From Halosimplex litoreum (GTDB lineage: Archaea; Halobacteriota; Halobacteria; Halobacteriales; Haloarculaceae): a stretch of 64,000 nucleotides of DNA. The stretch lies in the NCBI RefSeq assembly GCF_016065055.1, contig NZ_CP065856.1:1115836-1179835 (forward strand), in the 5' to 3' direction. The notes beneath the pieces are model-generated. The model made no database searches. It worked only from the letters and a program-made list of their open reading frames with translations, and was not told where the DNA came from. The translations under genes and the position numbers were made by a program. Positions 16,726 to 25,879 of this stretch are shown piece by piece. Every line of letters begins with the position of its first letter. Position 1 is the stretch's first letter.

Positions 16726-18246
16726 ATGCGGATCCTGTACGTCGACTGCGACTCACTCAGACCGGATCATCTCGGCTGTTACGGCTACCACCGCGACACC
16801 TCGCCGACGATCGACCGGATCGCCGCCGAGGGCCGCCGGTTCACCAACTACTACGTCTCCGACGCGCCGTGTCTCCCCTCGCGGACGGCGTTTTTTACCG
16901 GCCGCTTCGGCCGTCACACCGGCGTCGTCAACCACTCGGGGGTCAACGCCGACGTACGCCACCGCGGCAGCGCCCGCGGCACCTCGACCGACGGTCGCTA
17001 CCGCACGCTCCCGCGCGAACTCCTGAACCGGGGACACACGACCGCCCTGGTCAGCCCGTTCCCACAGCGCCACGGCGCCTTCCACGTCCTCGACGGGTTC
17101 GAGACGTGGCACGACACCGGCGGCGGCGGCGCCGAGCGCGCCGAGGTCGTCGCGCCTTACGCCGAGTCGTGGCTCGACGACCACGCGACCGACGAGGACT
17201 GGTACCTCCACGTCAACTTCTGGGACCCCCACACCCCCTACGACACCCCCCAGGAGTACGGTAACCCCTTCGAAGACGATCCCGCGCCGGCGTGGCTCAC
17301 CGACGAGCGCATCGCCGAGCAGTACGAGAGCTACGGCCCACACAGCGCCCGCGACCTCCACCACGGCTACCTCTACGGCCGCGGCCCCCAGAAGCTGGAA
17401 CGAACGCCGGACGAGATCGCCGACCGCGAGGACTTCCGTCGCTGGGTCGACGGCTACGACGTGGGCGTCCGCTACATGGACGACTACATCGGCGGGCTCG
17501 TCGACCGGCTGAAAGCGGCTGGCGTCTACGAGGAGACGCTGGTCGTGATCTCCGCCGACCACGGCGAGAACCTCGGCGAACGCAACGTCTACGGCGACCA
17601 CCAGACCGCCGACGACAAGACCTGCCGCGTCCCGCTGATCGTTTCCGGTCCCGACGTGGAGCCGGGCGTCGACGACGACCTCCACTACCACCTCGACTTC
17701 GCGGCGACGCTCGTCGACCTCGTGGGCGGCGAGGTCCCCGCGGGGTGGGACGGCGAGTCGTTCCTCCGCGCGCTGGTCGACGGCGAGTCCGACGGGCGAG
17801 AGTACCTCGTCACCAGCCAGGGCGCCTGGGCCTGCCAGCGCGGCGTCCGCTTCGACGACTGGCTGCTCGTTCGCACCTACCACGACGGCTGGAAGGCGTT
17901 CGACCCCGTCGAACTCTACGACCTCGACGTCGACCCCCACGAGACCGAGAACCTCGCGCGCGACCGCCCCGAAGTTGCCGAGCGCGGCATGGCCCTGCTG
18001 GAGCAGTGGCTCGCCCAGCGAGGGATCGACGCCGCTACCGGCCGAAACGGTGGGAACCCGGACGCGCCGCGGGCGCTCGCCGACCCGCTCCTCGAGGAGA
18101 TGCGGGAAGGCGGGCCGACCTACCTGCGCGACGCGACGGACAGCTACGCCGAGCGCCTGCGCGAGACCGGCCGCGAGGGCCACGCCGACGAGATCGAGCG
18201 CCGCGACGGCGTCGTCGAGCAGTCGCCCGCCGAGTACCTGCGGTAG
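16726..18246 (+). CDS. Sulfatase (alkaline phosphatase superfamily)
   Basis: A 506-aa cytosolic-looking enzyme without signal peptide. The N-terminal YVDCDSLRPDHLGCYGYHR supplies metal-binding Asp7 and Asp9. CLPSR (residues 49-53) is the CxPxR motif whose cysteine becomes formylglycine in type I sulfatases, and VVISADHGENLGE holds further metal ligands. The C-terminal ELYDLDVDPHETENLA is the usual sulfatase tail. The substrate, probably a sulfated glycan or sulfate ester, is unknown. ATG 16726 lies 26 bp after a GCTTTTGC element, so it is probably leaderless. Confidence 0.9.
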   Translation: MRILYVDCDSLRPDHLGCYGYHRDTSPTIDRIAAEGRRFTNYYVSDAPCLPSRTAFFTGRFGRHTGVVNHSGVNADVRHRGSARGTSTDGRYRTLPRELLNRGHTTALVSPFPQRHGAFHVLDGFETWHDTGGGGAERAEVVAPYAESWLDDHATDEDWYLHVNFWDPHTPYDTPQEYGNPFEDDPAPAWLTDERIAEQYESYGPHSARDLHHGYLYGRGPQKLERTPDEIADREDFRRWVDGYDVGVRYMDDYIGGLVDRLKAAGVYEETLVVISADHGENLGERNVYGDHQTADDKTCRVPLIVSGPDVEPGVDDDLHYHLDFAATLVDLVGGEVPAGWDGESFLRALVDGESDGREYLVTSQGAWACQRGVRFDDWLLVRTYHDGWKAFDPVELYDLDVDPHETENLARDRPEVAERGMALLEQWLAQRGIDAATGRNGGNPDAPRALADPLLEEMREGGPTYLRDATDSYAERLRETGREGHADEIERRDGVVEQSPAEYLR

Positions 18247-18350
18247 GGGCCCCTCGCCGCCCGGACCGACACCTGGCCGCTCGGACCGGCTCCGCGTCGG
18301 CCCAACCAGTTGGTGTGGCTGGCTTTGACGGTCCGGTGCGCAGATCCGAT

Positions 18351-18821
18351 ATGACGGCCGGAACGCTGACGATAAACTGGCTGCCGGTCGGCCTGCTCGC
18401 CGGCGCGGCGGTCGGGCTAGTCGCGACGCTTGCCATGGACCTACCGATGAACCGTCTCCCGGAGGGCCCGACCGCCCCGCGGGTGGCCGCCGGGACGCTC
18501 TCGGACGCGTCGCTCGAATCGGCTCCCGACGGCGTCGCGACCGCCGCCCACTACGGCGCCGGCGTCGGGACCGGCGTCCTCTTCCTCGCCGCCGTGAGCG
18601 CCGCTCGGTGGCTGCTCGACGGGACCGCCCTCGCCGTCGTCGCGGCCGCCGCCGCACTCGGCGTCCTGATGAACTGGTTTTTCTCGTTCGTCGTCGTCCC
18701 GACCTACGGCCGGGTACCCGACGACCGGGTCGGTCGCGTGCGCCGCGACTGGGCGCTGTCGGCCGCCGCGTACCTCGTGGTCGCGAGCGCGCTCGTCGCC
18801 GGTGGGTTCGCTACTCTCTGA
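18351..18821 (+). CDS. Multi-pass membrane protein of unknown function
   Basis: A 156-aa protein with about four membrane helices (LPVGLLAGAAVGLVATLAMD, VGTGVLFLAAVSAARWLL, ALAVVAAAAALGVLMNWFF, ALSAAAYLVVASALVAGGFA). Polar loops between the helices carry PEGPTAPRVAAGTLS. It reads toward, and ends 26 bp from, the convergent M48 protease gene. I do not recognise a family. Confidence 0.65.
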   Translation: MTAGTLTINWLPVGLLAGAAVGLVATLAMDLPMNRLPEGPTAPRVAAGTLSDASLESAPDGVATAAHYGAGVGTGVLFLAAVSAARWLLDGTALAVVAAAAALGVLMNWFFSFVVVPTYGRVPDDRVGRVRRDWALSAAAYLVVASALVAGGFATL

Positions 18822-18847
18822 GAACCGCGCCCGACCGATCGACCGTT

Positions 18848-20320
18848 TCAGCGGCGCTCTCGGTCGTCCATGGCCGTCCGGAGTCGTTCGATCCGTCGTT
18901 CGGTCGGCGGATGCGTCCCGAGCAGCCGGCGGTAGATCAGCCGTCGCGTCCGGTCGAAAAAGCGGTGTTCCTCCCACGGCGGCGGGACGATCGAGAAGGC
19001 GGCGGCCGAGGACGCCCGCAGGTCTCGGTCGGGACGGTGACGGAGTTCGGCGTCGAGCGTCTCCAGCGCCGTCGCGAGCGCAACGGGGTCGCCCGTCATC
19101 GCCGCGGCGCCGTCGTCGGCCGCGTACTCCCGGGCGCGAGCGACGACCGCCGTACAGACTCTGCTGATCGCCGCCACGAACCCCGCGAACAGCGTCACGA
19201 CCGGGTTGAGACCGTACCGCCTGAACACGCGGTGGGCTCGCGCCCGCGGGAACGACAGCGCCGTCAGCACCGCGGCGTCGTAGTTGGCGACGTGCGATAG
19301 CTCGTGGGCCAGGACGGCGTCGAGTTGCGCCTCGTCGAGCGCGTCGACCAGCCCCGTCGAGACGACCAGCGTCGACCGCGAGGGCAGGTATCCGACCGCC
19401 GCGGCGGTCGGCGTCGGCGACTCGGCGAGCCGCACGTCGGGCGCCGGCACGTCGGCCTGCGCGGCCAGCCGGGCGACGCGCCGCTCCAGCGTCCGCAGGC
19501 GCTCGTCGTCGACGGCGTCGGCGACCGCTTCGAGGTCGTCGAGGACGGCGGCGCTCGACAGCTCGTCCCGCGCGGTCACGACGAGGTGGAAGCCGGCGGT
19601 GACCGCCCCGCCCGCCCAGGCGAAGGCCGGCAGCAGCGTCGCCCACCGGTACGCGCCGGCCAGGACGGACACGCCGACGAGCCCGCCGGCCGCCGCCGCG
19701 ACGACGACCGCCGAGCCGACGAGACCGAGACGGTCGGCGGCCGCCCGCAGCGTCCGCGCAGTCTCCAGGGTAACGACGCGCGCGACGGCGATCCAGCCGA
19801 CCGAGCCGTGGGCCACGTCGTCGGCGTCGGCGTCGAAGTCGGTCGCGCTCCAGCCGCCGCCCTCCTCGCGGTCGCGCGCGACCGCCAGCAGCGCCAGTGG
19901 GTACGCCGACGCGATCAGCACCACGAGCACGAGGACGAACGTCCACCGAGGGAGCCCCGACCGGACGATCGCTCGATAGGTGACGAACAGCGACGCGATC
20001 ACGACCGCACCCGACGCGTACAGCCTGACGAGCGCCGTCCCGTCCGCGTCGACGGGGTCGCCCCGCGCCCCGCGGTAGACCGACAGCGCCGCCAGCCCGA
20101 CGAGCGCGCAGACGCAGACCGCGAGCGTGACCCGCGTCGCCGGGTCGGCGACGACCGGCCGCAGAAACGTCTCCGCGGCGGCAAGCACGCTGTAGGCGAC
20201 GACCGCGAACACGACGACTTCCAGCGCGACCGCGACCAGGGCCACGACCGCGAGCACCGCGACCACCGCGACCATCCGCGACGTTACCCGGAACCGTGAT
20301 CGGAACGTCGTGGAGGGCAT
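18848..20320 (-). CDS. M48 family membrane zinc metalloprotease (HtpX-like)
   Basis: A 490-aa integral membrane protease. The N-terminal half has about six membrane helices. A coiled-coil stretch (DDLEAVADAVDDERLRTLER) precedes the zinc site HELSH (about residues 338-342), where the two histidines bind zinc and the glutamate is catalytic. The third ligand is probably the glutamate in REYAADDGA (about 398). HtpX-type proteases degrade misfolded membrane proteins; a specific target cannot be inferred. It lies between a convergent membrane protein gene and the tRNA-Ser gene. Confidence 0.88.
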   Translation of the reverse strand: MPSTTFRSRFRVTSRMVAVVAVLAVVALVAVALEVVVFAVVAYSVLAAAETFLRPVVADPATRVTLAVCVCALVGLAALSVYRGARGDPVDADGTALVRLYASGAVVIASLFVTYRAIVRSGLPRWTFVLVLVVLIASAYPLALLAVARDREEGGGWSATDFDADADDVAHGSVGWIAVARVVTLETARTLRAAADRLGLVGSAVVVAAAAGGLVGVSVLAGAYRWATLLPAFAWAGGAVTAGFHLVVTARDELSSAAVLDDLEAVADAVDDERLRTLERRVARLAAQADVPAPDVRLAESPTPTAAAVGYLPSRSTLVVSTGLVDALDEAQLDAVLAHELSHVANYDAAVLTALSFPRARAHRVFRRYGLNPVVTLFAGFVAAISRVCTAVVARAREYAADDGAAAMTGDPVALATALETLDAELRHRPDRDLRASSAAAFSIVPPPWEEHRFFDRTRRLIYRRLLGTHPPTERRIERLRTAMDDRERR

Positions 20321-20409
20321 CGTCGGAGGTTGTATCGGCTGTCACTTCAACGGCCGGGGCCGAGTCGGACCGCGTAGCGGCGACTGGTCGAGTTCGCGTC
20401 GACGGAAAC

Positions 20410-20493
20410 GCCGAGGAGGAGATTTGAACTCCTGAGTCCTTGCGGAGACCTGCTCTCGAAGCAGGCGCCTTGGCCAGGCTAGGCTACCTCGGC
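20410..20493 (-). tRNA. tRNA-Ser (anticodon CGA)
   Basis: The minus strand folds as a class II tRNA of 84 nt. The acceptor stem GCCGAGG pairs with CCTCGGC; the anticodon arm CCTGC-TTCGAGA-GCAGG gives anticodon CGA. A long variable arm contains TCCGCAAGGA, and the T-arm is GGAG-TTCAAAT-CTCC. CCA is not encoded and no intron is apparent. It marks the left border of the accessory island, whose last remnant starts only about 30 bp from the 5' end of the tRNA. Confidence 0.95.
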
Positions 20494-20520
20494 TCACTTC
20501 CCGCTACACGCAGGTCGACT

Positions 20521-21060
20521 TTATCCGTTACGGTTCGTCCCGCTCGCGTCGGGGAGTCGGCGAGCGTGAGCAGGCGGACGGTCGCCGGGGCTTGCGCGAC
20601 TCCGAGGGCCTCGCGAGATCGACTGTCTGCCGGTTCCGCCGTTTCCACTCGCACCACCGCGCTGGCCACCCTTTCGCCGTTCACCACTCCCACCGCCACC
20701 GACGGTACCGACCAACTGCAGGACCGCCACCACCACGCCGAAGACGCCCAAGCCCGCGACCGTCAGGAACACGACCTGAGCCACCGTGTCCTGGATCGAC
20801 CCGCCGCTGCTCGCCGCCAGCACTCCACCGCGCACGACCGCCGACTCGCTCCCCGCCGACGCCACGACCGACTGTGCGGTCGCCGCCTCGCCGCCCACGG
20901 TCCCGCCTGCCAGCAACGCCAGCGACGCGTTCATCATTCCGGCCCCTCGGTCAGTGGCGTCTCCGTTCGCTGTAGATCCCGAGGCGGACGTGTTGCCGAC
21001 TGCCTGACCGCAGGGGGGCTCGTAGCTACGAGCGTCGAACCCCTCACGATTCTATTTCCC
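20521..21060 (-). pseudogene. Shuffled remnant of a TrbL/VirB6-like toxin gene
   Basis: Read on the minus strand, the upstream part encodes SYEPPCGQAVGNTSASGSTA, matching residues near 640-660 (the STS region) of the ADP-ribosyltransferase-tailed protein at 27652-30159. It is joined in frame to MNASLALLAGGTVGGEAATA and GVFGVVVAVLQLVGTVGGGG, which match residues near 260-360 of the same protein. The order is therefore reversed relative to the parent, the membrane and catalytic parts are missing, and the reading frame runs into low-complexity sequence before the tRNA. This looks like recombination debris at the island edge. An expressed fusion peptide from the internal ATG at 20937 is possible but unlikely to be functional. 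Confidence 0.7.
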
Positions 21061-21066
21061 AGACTG

Positions 21067-22515
21067 TCACACGACGGACGCGTCCCGGAACTTCTGGTGG
21101 AAGTAGCCGTCGAGTTCACTCGCTTCGGTGAGAGCTAACACGACCACGTACGGCCGATGGGTCGGTCGCGCGACGATGAGGTGTCGTGCGGGCATGTCTG
21201 TCGTCGACAGCTCGTCGAAGAGGTTCTCCATCGTCAGGTCGACACGGAGAATCGCCTCGTATATCGTTCCCTTGTCGGCACTCGTCGGCGACGCGTGCGC
21301 TTCGAAACTCGCCTCGTCGTCGTCCACGTCGGTGATGAACGTCGACGCGATGCCCCAAGAGTCCTCGCCGGCCGCGTCGTAGGCGCCGTCGGCTATCTCG
21401 GGGACCCAGTCGACGGCGTCGAAGAAGGCGAGCACCGCATCGTCGACGCGCTCGACGGCGTCGAATGCCCAGCACTCCTCAGGATCGGGCGGCGTGATCG
21501 TCCGCTCGCACGTGCCGTCGTCGGAGAAGTCCGCGCGAACGACGTTCCCCCTCACGAAGTCCGACATATTTTTTGCCTGGCTCGGGGCAAAGTCGTCGTA
21601 CCGCACCCACCGCGGCCCTTCGTCTTCGTTGAACCAGAGCATTACTTGCTCTTCCGGGTGGATACGAATGATCCGAAACTCCGGTGCATCGTCTGGAACG
21701 TCGACGGCGTCACCGGCCGAAGCAGCCGACCGATTCGCGCTCGCTGGCGCGGTTGGCGACGGACCACCTTCCGCTCTCGGTGGGGACGTGTCGCCGGTCT
21801 CGAGTCGGTCTGCAACCAGTGGTTGCTGGTCGAGCGAGACGGCGTCGGCCAGCCCGATCCCCGAAACGCGGTACGCGAGCGGTGGCCGCTGGGCCATCTT
21901 GTAGTAGAGATCCCGCATCTGACAGGAGAGTTGCCGACAGACGCGTCGACGAAACTGGTCGTCACACGGGATATCGAGCGTCTCCGGGAGCAACTGGATC
22001 TTGACGTCGTAGTCTTCGAGGCGGTCGCCTCGCGATTCCATGACGGGACCGTCTTCCGACTGGTAGACCACCAGCGGTGCCGAGGTCTCGGTGACGGCGG
22101 AAACGCCGGGGGAGAACCTGACGCGGTACACGATCGATTCGATGGCACTGGGCGGGCAATCGATTGGCGGGTCCTGCACCGCGTCGTAGAACGGCCGAAA
22201 GTGCTCGGCGAACGCGTCCTCGGAGCGGTCTTTCAGGCAGTCGATGGCGTCTCTGAGGTACTCCGGGTCTTTCTGGGTCGGGACGAACTCGGCGTCAGTC
22301 TCCCAGTGGACTTCGTAGAGCGCGCGACGGTGGAGTCGCTGCACGTGCTCGACTGTCGCGTCGTCACACTCTCCCTGTGGTGGAAACCGCTCTTGCAGGT
22401 GGCGTTCGATCGTGCCGTCCCAGCTCACCAACACGTGATGCGTTTCGTCGGCGTGGTCGACGAGCTGTACCAGTGCACCGTCCTCCCCCGTGTCTTCGAT
22501 CGAAGCGCGCAACAT
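21067..22515 (-). CDS. Two-domain partner protein: Y-type domain fused to domain X
   Basis: A 482-aa acidic soluble protein; MLRASIEDTGEDGALVQLVD is preferred as start because it aligns with the short starts of its paralogues. Residues 1 to about 235 belong to the family here called Y, found also at 22747, 36297, 37825 and 39549 and characterised by a beta-rich N-terminus (VSWDGTIERH) and a RDLYYKM-PP motif. After a Ser/Ala linker, residues about 276-482 form domain X (FRIIRIHPEEQVMLW, PDPEECWAFD, VVVLALTEASELDGYF), shared with the partner of the ADP-ribosyltransferase toxin (25880) and the core-operon protein at 31260. A role as immunity protein or secretion adaptor is inferred from position; no enzymatic motif is visible. 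Confidence 0.7.
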   Translation of the reverse strand: MLRASIEDTGEDGALVQLVDHADETHHVLVSWDGTIERHLQERFPPQGECDDATVEHVQRLHRRALYEVHWETDAEFVPTQKDPEYLRDAIDCLKDRSEDAFAEHFRPFYDAVQDPPIDCPPSAIESIVYRVRFSPGVSAVTETSAPLVVYQSEDGPVMESRGDRLEDYDVKIQLLPETLDIPCDDQFRRRVCRQLSCQMRDLYYKMAQRPPLAYRVSGIGLADAVSLDQQPLVADRLETGDTSPPRAEGGPSPTAPASANRSAASAGDAVDVPDDAPEFRIIRIHPEEQVMLWFNEDEGPRWVRYDDFAPSQAKNMSDFVRGNVVRADFSDDGTCERTITPPDPEECWAFDAVERVDDAVLAFFDAVDWVPEIADGAYDAAGEDSWGIASTFITDVDDDEASFEAHASPTSADKGTIYEAILRVDLTMENLFDELSTTDMPARHLIVARPTHRPYVVVLALTEASELDGYFHQKFRDASVV

Positions 22516-22746
22516 GTAGTATCTCCCTACCGTTGAGTCGTGTATCCGGAGTCCTCGGTCGTGACGATTGGCGACCCGTGGATTCCCCATTGGTTTCCAG
22601 GCCGCGGTGGGTGCCGAGGAACACGTTCCCATCCCACTTGGTATCCGCTTCACCTGTAGATAGTTTCACATTACGTATTCTACGTAATATGTATTTTGAA
22701 ATGAATTCTCTCGGGCCGGAATCCGACAACCCCCTCGACGGCAGAA

Positions 22747-23484
22747 TCACTCGTCTGGCCGACTGATCAGGCCATCTGCCAACGTCGTGGGTTTCCCGTA
22801 GCCTTCAATGTCCACGTCGGCCGGTGGCTCTTCGCCCATGTTGCGGTAAATATCCCGGGTCTGGCAGATGAGGTTGTTCACGCAGAGGTCGCGGAAGTCC
22901 TCTGGGTAGTCGAACTCACGATTTATTTCTCTAATAGGGGCCATCACGAGTGTCATTCTGGTAGTGTTTGGGGGGCATTCGAATTCCGCCCCGGATTTAT
23001 TCGTCTCACCATCCTCCCGATAGTATAGACGGACATCTGGATCAACGTGCGGGATCGACAACTCTTCGTCGTAGCAAAATGACTTCATTACCATAACTAC
23101 ATTTCCGCAGATATTCTCTTCATTTTTGAACTCGTCTGTGTGAACGAGGGCCTTGTAGAAATCACGGAACTGTTCGGTAAACTCCTGGATTGGCAGATTC
23201 TCTAGTGCTTCAATTGCTCGCGGTATCTCTTCGGGGTTCCACGCGGCTGAGAGTACGTCGCAGTCGGTTTCCCGGTGGACATGATACTTTGCACGAGCTT
23301 CCACCTGTTGAAAAATCCGCTCCTGCTCGTCGGTTCGATTCTCCGATCCTAATGGGTAGTCGTTTTGACGGTGTGTCTCGATCGACCCGTCCGGTTTGAT
23401 TTCGACGCGATGGAGTGAGCCTGAGTTGTCGATGACTTCGACGACGATACAGTCTTCTTGCCGTTCGTAGAGTTCAGCTTTCAC
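22747..23484 (-). CDS. Y-type partner (putative immunity) protein
   Basis: A 245-aa acidic cytosolic protein. The N-terminus MKAELYERQEDCIVVEVIDN starts a small beta domain, followed by TDEQERIFQQVEARAKYHVH and a helical stretch. The C-terminal RDIYRNMGEEPPADVDIEGY is the family's most conserved motif. It is paralogous to 36297, 37825, 39549 and the N-terminal half of 21067, and closest to the broken copy at 23577-24313, from which it seems to have arisen by tandem duplication. Its DNA is more AT-rich than the flanking chromosome. Such genes always lie directly behind toxin-tail genes here, which is why immunity is suggested; the biochemical role is unknown. Confidence 0.7.
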   Translation of the reverse strand: MKAELYERQEDCIVVEVIDNSGSLHRVEIKPDGSIETHRQNDYPLGSENRTDEQERIFQQVEARAKYHVHRETDCDVLSAAWNPEEIPRAIEALENLPIQEFTEQFRDFYKALVHTDEFKNEENICGNVVMVMKSFCYDEELSIPHVDPDVRLYYREDGETNKSGAEFECPPNTTRMTLVMAPIREINREFDYPEDFRDLCVNNLICQTRDIYRNMGEEPPADVDIEGYGKPTTLADGLISRPDE

Positions 23485-23576
23485 GGTTAGTGTTGATTAC
23501 AGCCATCAGCTCAGTTGATGGCTCTGAAATGGGCACATCTGAGTGAACGGTACCCCGGATATAGCTCGGATTGATC

Positions 23577-24313
23577 TTATTGGTCTGGCCGACTGATCAG
23601 GCCGTCTGCCAACGTCATGGATTTTCCGTGTCCCTCCATATCGACATCCGTTGGTGGCTCTTCGCCCATGTTGCGGTAGATGTCCCGGATCTGGCAGATG
23701 AGGTTGTTCACGCATAGATCGCGGAAATCTTCGGGGTACTCAATCTCACGGTTGACCGCTTCTATGAGGGTAGGCAGGGTACCATCTTGGTGGTGTCAGA
23801 CGGGCAGTCTGTGGAACCGCCAACAGTATTGGTTTCTCCATTTTGACGGTAGGTCACCCCGACCTCTGAATTTACGTGTGTGATTTCCAGTTGTTCGTTG
23901 TAACAGTATGCTTTAGTGACGAAAATGACGTTACCGGTGAAACTGTACTTCTCTTTGGCGACATCCGGATCCAGTAGAATGTCGTAGAAATCACGGAACT
24001 GCTCGGCGAATTCGTCGATCGGGAGATTCTCCAGCGCTTCGATACCCTCGACAATCTTGTCAGGGGCCCACATCGGTGGGAGGGTGTCGTATTCGGTCGC
24101 TTGATGAGCGTGAAATTTCGCGCGGGCCTAGACCTGCTGGAGGATTCGTTGTTGTTCGTCAGTGAGTTCCTCAGATTCGAACGGGTAATCATTATAACGG
24201 TGCATACCGATAGATCCATCGGGATACACTTCGACTCGGTGAAGCGACCCACTATTGTCCACTACTTCGATCACAACCCGGTCTTCCTGCCGTTCGTACA
24301 GTTCAGCTTGCAT
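23577..24313 (-). pseudogene. Broken copy of a Y-type partner gene (nonsense codon plus frameshift)
   Basis: Aligned with the intact neighbour at 22747, the frame starts MQAELYERQEDRVVIEVVDN. It meets an in-frame TAG at 24128-24130, where the neighbour has GAG (QQV-E-ARAK). Coding similarity continues through ENLPIDEFAEQFRDFYDI. Near 23780 the frame shifts by one base (TTKMVPCLPS-stop versus the expected TTRMTLVMAPI), and resumes as EAVNREIEYPEDFRDLCVNN to the end. Two independent lesions argue against sequencing error as the sole cause. It sits 57 bp behind the orphan tail at 24370, whose partner it would have been. Confidence 0.8.
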
Positions 24314-24369
24314 AATTCTGTTTCAATTCTCTGTTGCAGTGCTTAATATCATAACGACACTCATTCGAA

Positions 24370-25194
24370 CTATCCATCGTCTTCAGTTTCCAGGTCTGTA
24401 TTTTCGTGTTCTTCCCCGTGCGGATTTGGAGGTTTGCTAATATTTTCATCGTTGTCGTCGGCACCAGATTTGGTCTCCTCTCCACCACCTTCGGCCGAAT
24501 CCAGATAGGACTCTTCGATGTGTTTCTTCCGTTCTGAAGCCCAGTCAACAGCTTCTCCTACGTGCTCCTCACCATCCTTTTTATCCCAGACATGTTCTAC
24601 CGCGGCCTCTGCTGCAGCGTCAGTCCCGCCTTTTTTAACACCACTCGAGAGAGCGCGGACTGGATCGTCTTTGATCGATTCCGCCCCAGCTTTCACAATT
24701 CCAGAGATACCGCCGCTCTTTGCTCCGGATTTCAAGTGCTCTTCGGGACCAGATTCGTCTCCGACGTCATTCCGGTCGAGATCACCTAACTTTCCATAGA
24801 GCGCCTTATCTAATTCGTCGTTCGCAGAGAGGGTATCGATGAGTTCGTGTTTCCGCTCGCGGTCCAGTTCCATCCATTCTCCGCTGTCCATCTTTTCGAC
24901 ATCCCCAAGAGAGAAATTCTCAGCCTCATCGTCAATTTCTCCGATCCCTTCGGGCCCCTTCTCACCAGCTCTGGAAACATCCGCGTCATCTGCTTCACCA
25001 CTGCCCAACGCGTCCGAAACTGTATTGGAGACGACCTCCGGCGACTCCTTGACGAACTCGACGGCACCGCCGATGCTGGCGTACTCGCCGAGCGGTTTCT
25101 CCGTCCGTTCGTCGAGTTCGTGGGAGGCCTTCTCGTTCACCGGAGCGACCGAACCCCTCTCGATTCCGCCGAGGACCCCGCCAACCACTGTCAC
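24370..25194 (-). CDS. Orphan toxin-tail cassette, distal part
   Basis: A 274-aa acidic, mostly helical protein from a GTG overlapping the stop of 25191-25625 (GTGA). It begins MTVVGGVLGGIERGSVAPVN, continues with KASHELDERTEKPLGEYASI and GISGIVKAGAESIKDDPVRA, and ends in a very acidic tail. No catalytic motif is recognisable. Together with the preceding frame it looks like the C-terminal extension of a TrbL-type toxin that lost its membrane part. The two frames may be one gene split by a frameshift near 25200, or translationally coupled. Its natural partner at 23577 is broken. Confidence 0.5.
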   Translation of the reverse strand: MTVVGGVLGGIERGSVAPVNEKASHELDERTEKPLGEYASIGGAVEFVKESPEVVSNTVSDALGSGEADDADVSRAGEKGPEGIGEIDDEAENFSLGDVEKMDSGEWMELDRERKHELIDTLSANDELDKALYGKLGDLDRNDVGDESGPEEHLKSGAKSGGISGIVKAGAESIKDDPVRALSSGVKKGGTDAAAEAAVEHVWDKKDGEEHVGEAVDWASERKKHIEESYLDSAEGGGEETKSGADDNDENISKPPNPHGEEHENTDLETEDDG

Positions 25195-25625
25195 CTCGGG
25201 ATCGCCGCCGAAGCAACACCCCCTAACACGTCCCCCGAGATGACACCGCTCGCTGTCTTTTTCGCACCCTCCGAGACGTAGTCTTCGGCGTCGGGGCCGC
25301 CGTAGGCGTCGATGGACTCCGCGATGATCTCTTCGCCGCCCTCGTCCTTGACGAAGTCGACGACATCTTTGATCTCGTCCGTCTCCATCGCCTCCAGCGA
25401 GGACCGACCGTATCCTTCCACACGGTCCCAGGTCATCTCGTTCTTGCCGTACCCGCCTCCGATTTCTGGGTCCGCTTGGTCCACGTCGCTCCAGTCCATC
25501 TCGATATCGCGCAGGTCGATGCCGTCGGTCCCGCCGATGGACGAGGGAGATGGCTCGTCGGTCTCACCGCCTCCGGTCGAACCGAGTCCGACCGCCGCTC
25601 CCAGGCCCCCAGTTCCGTCTGGCAT
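25191..25625 (-). CDS. Orphan toxin-tail cassette, proximal part (linker side)
   Basis: A 144-aa frame. The Gly-rich beginning, and the open codons just before it (GLDRVGMPDGTGGLG), resemble the linker of the intact toxin at 27652 (LADRVGLSGGLVGG). This indicates a displaced copy of the region after the membrane domain. It continues as an acidic helical segment (EIKDVVDFVKDEGGEEIIAE) and stops at TGA 25191, overlapping the GTG of 24370-25194. No membrane segment or secretion domain remains in front of it, so it would need recombination with a TrbL-type gene to be delivered. Coding as an independent protein is uncertain. Confidence 0.45.
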   Translation of the reverse strand: MPDGTGGLGAAVGLGSTGGGETDEPSPSSIGGTDGIDLRDIEMDWSDVDQADPEIGGGYGKNEMTWDRVEGYGRSSLEAMETDEIKDVVDFVKDEGGEEIIAESIDAYGGPDAEDYVSEGAKKTASGVISGDVLGGVASAAIPR

Positions 25626-25879
25626 CCCGACCCTGTCGAGACCTGGCTCGGCGTCTCCCCTACCCCGTCCGATCGGAGAGAGACCATCGGGACAGCGACC
25701 GTCCCCGAGGAACTACGCTTTCTCACCAATGGCGACCTACGAGGGACTCGTAGGGTTAGTCACCAACGATGGATCTATGGTTTGACGCGTTCTGATAAGC
25801 CAGAGAACGGTTCCCTGCCGATCAATTGCTGTCCCACGAACGCGATCGGCACTTCGCAGACGATGGATCGTCACCGTGC
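25626..25879. other. Spacer with residual linker coding sequence and a hairpin
   Basis: From 25625 back to about 25715 the frame of the orphan tail stays open without a start codon (GLSPIGRGRGDAEPGLDRVG), a remnant of a longer parent. A perfect 8-bp hairpin, CCTACGAG-GGA-CTCGTAGG, lies at 25736-25754. I see no other feature. Confidence 0.5.

Noticed and set aside
14411-16756. 781-codon open frame antisense to DUF2070.
   Set aside because: Acidic low-complexity antisense product without domain resemblance; typical shadow frame in GC-rich DNA.
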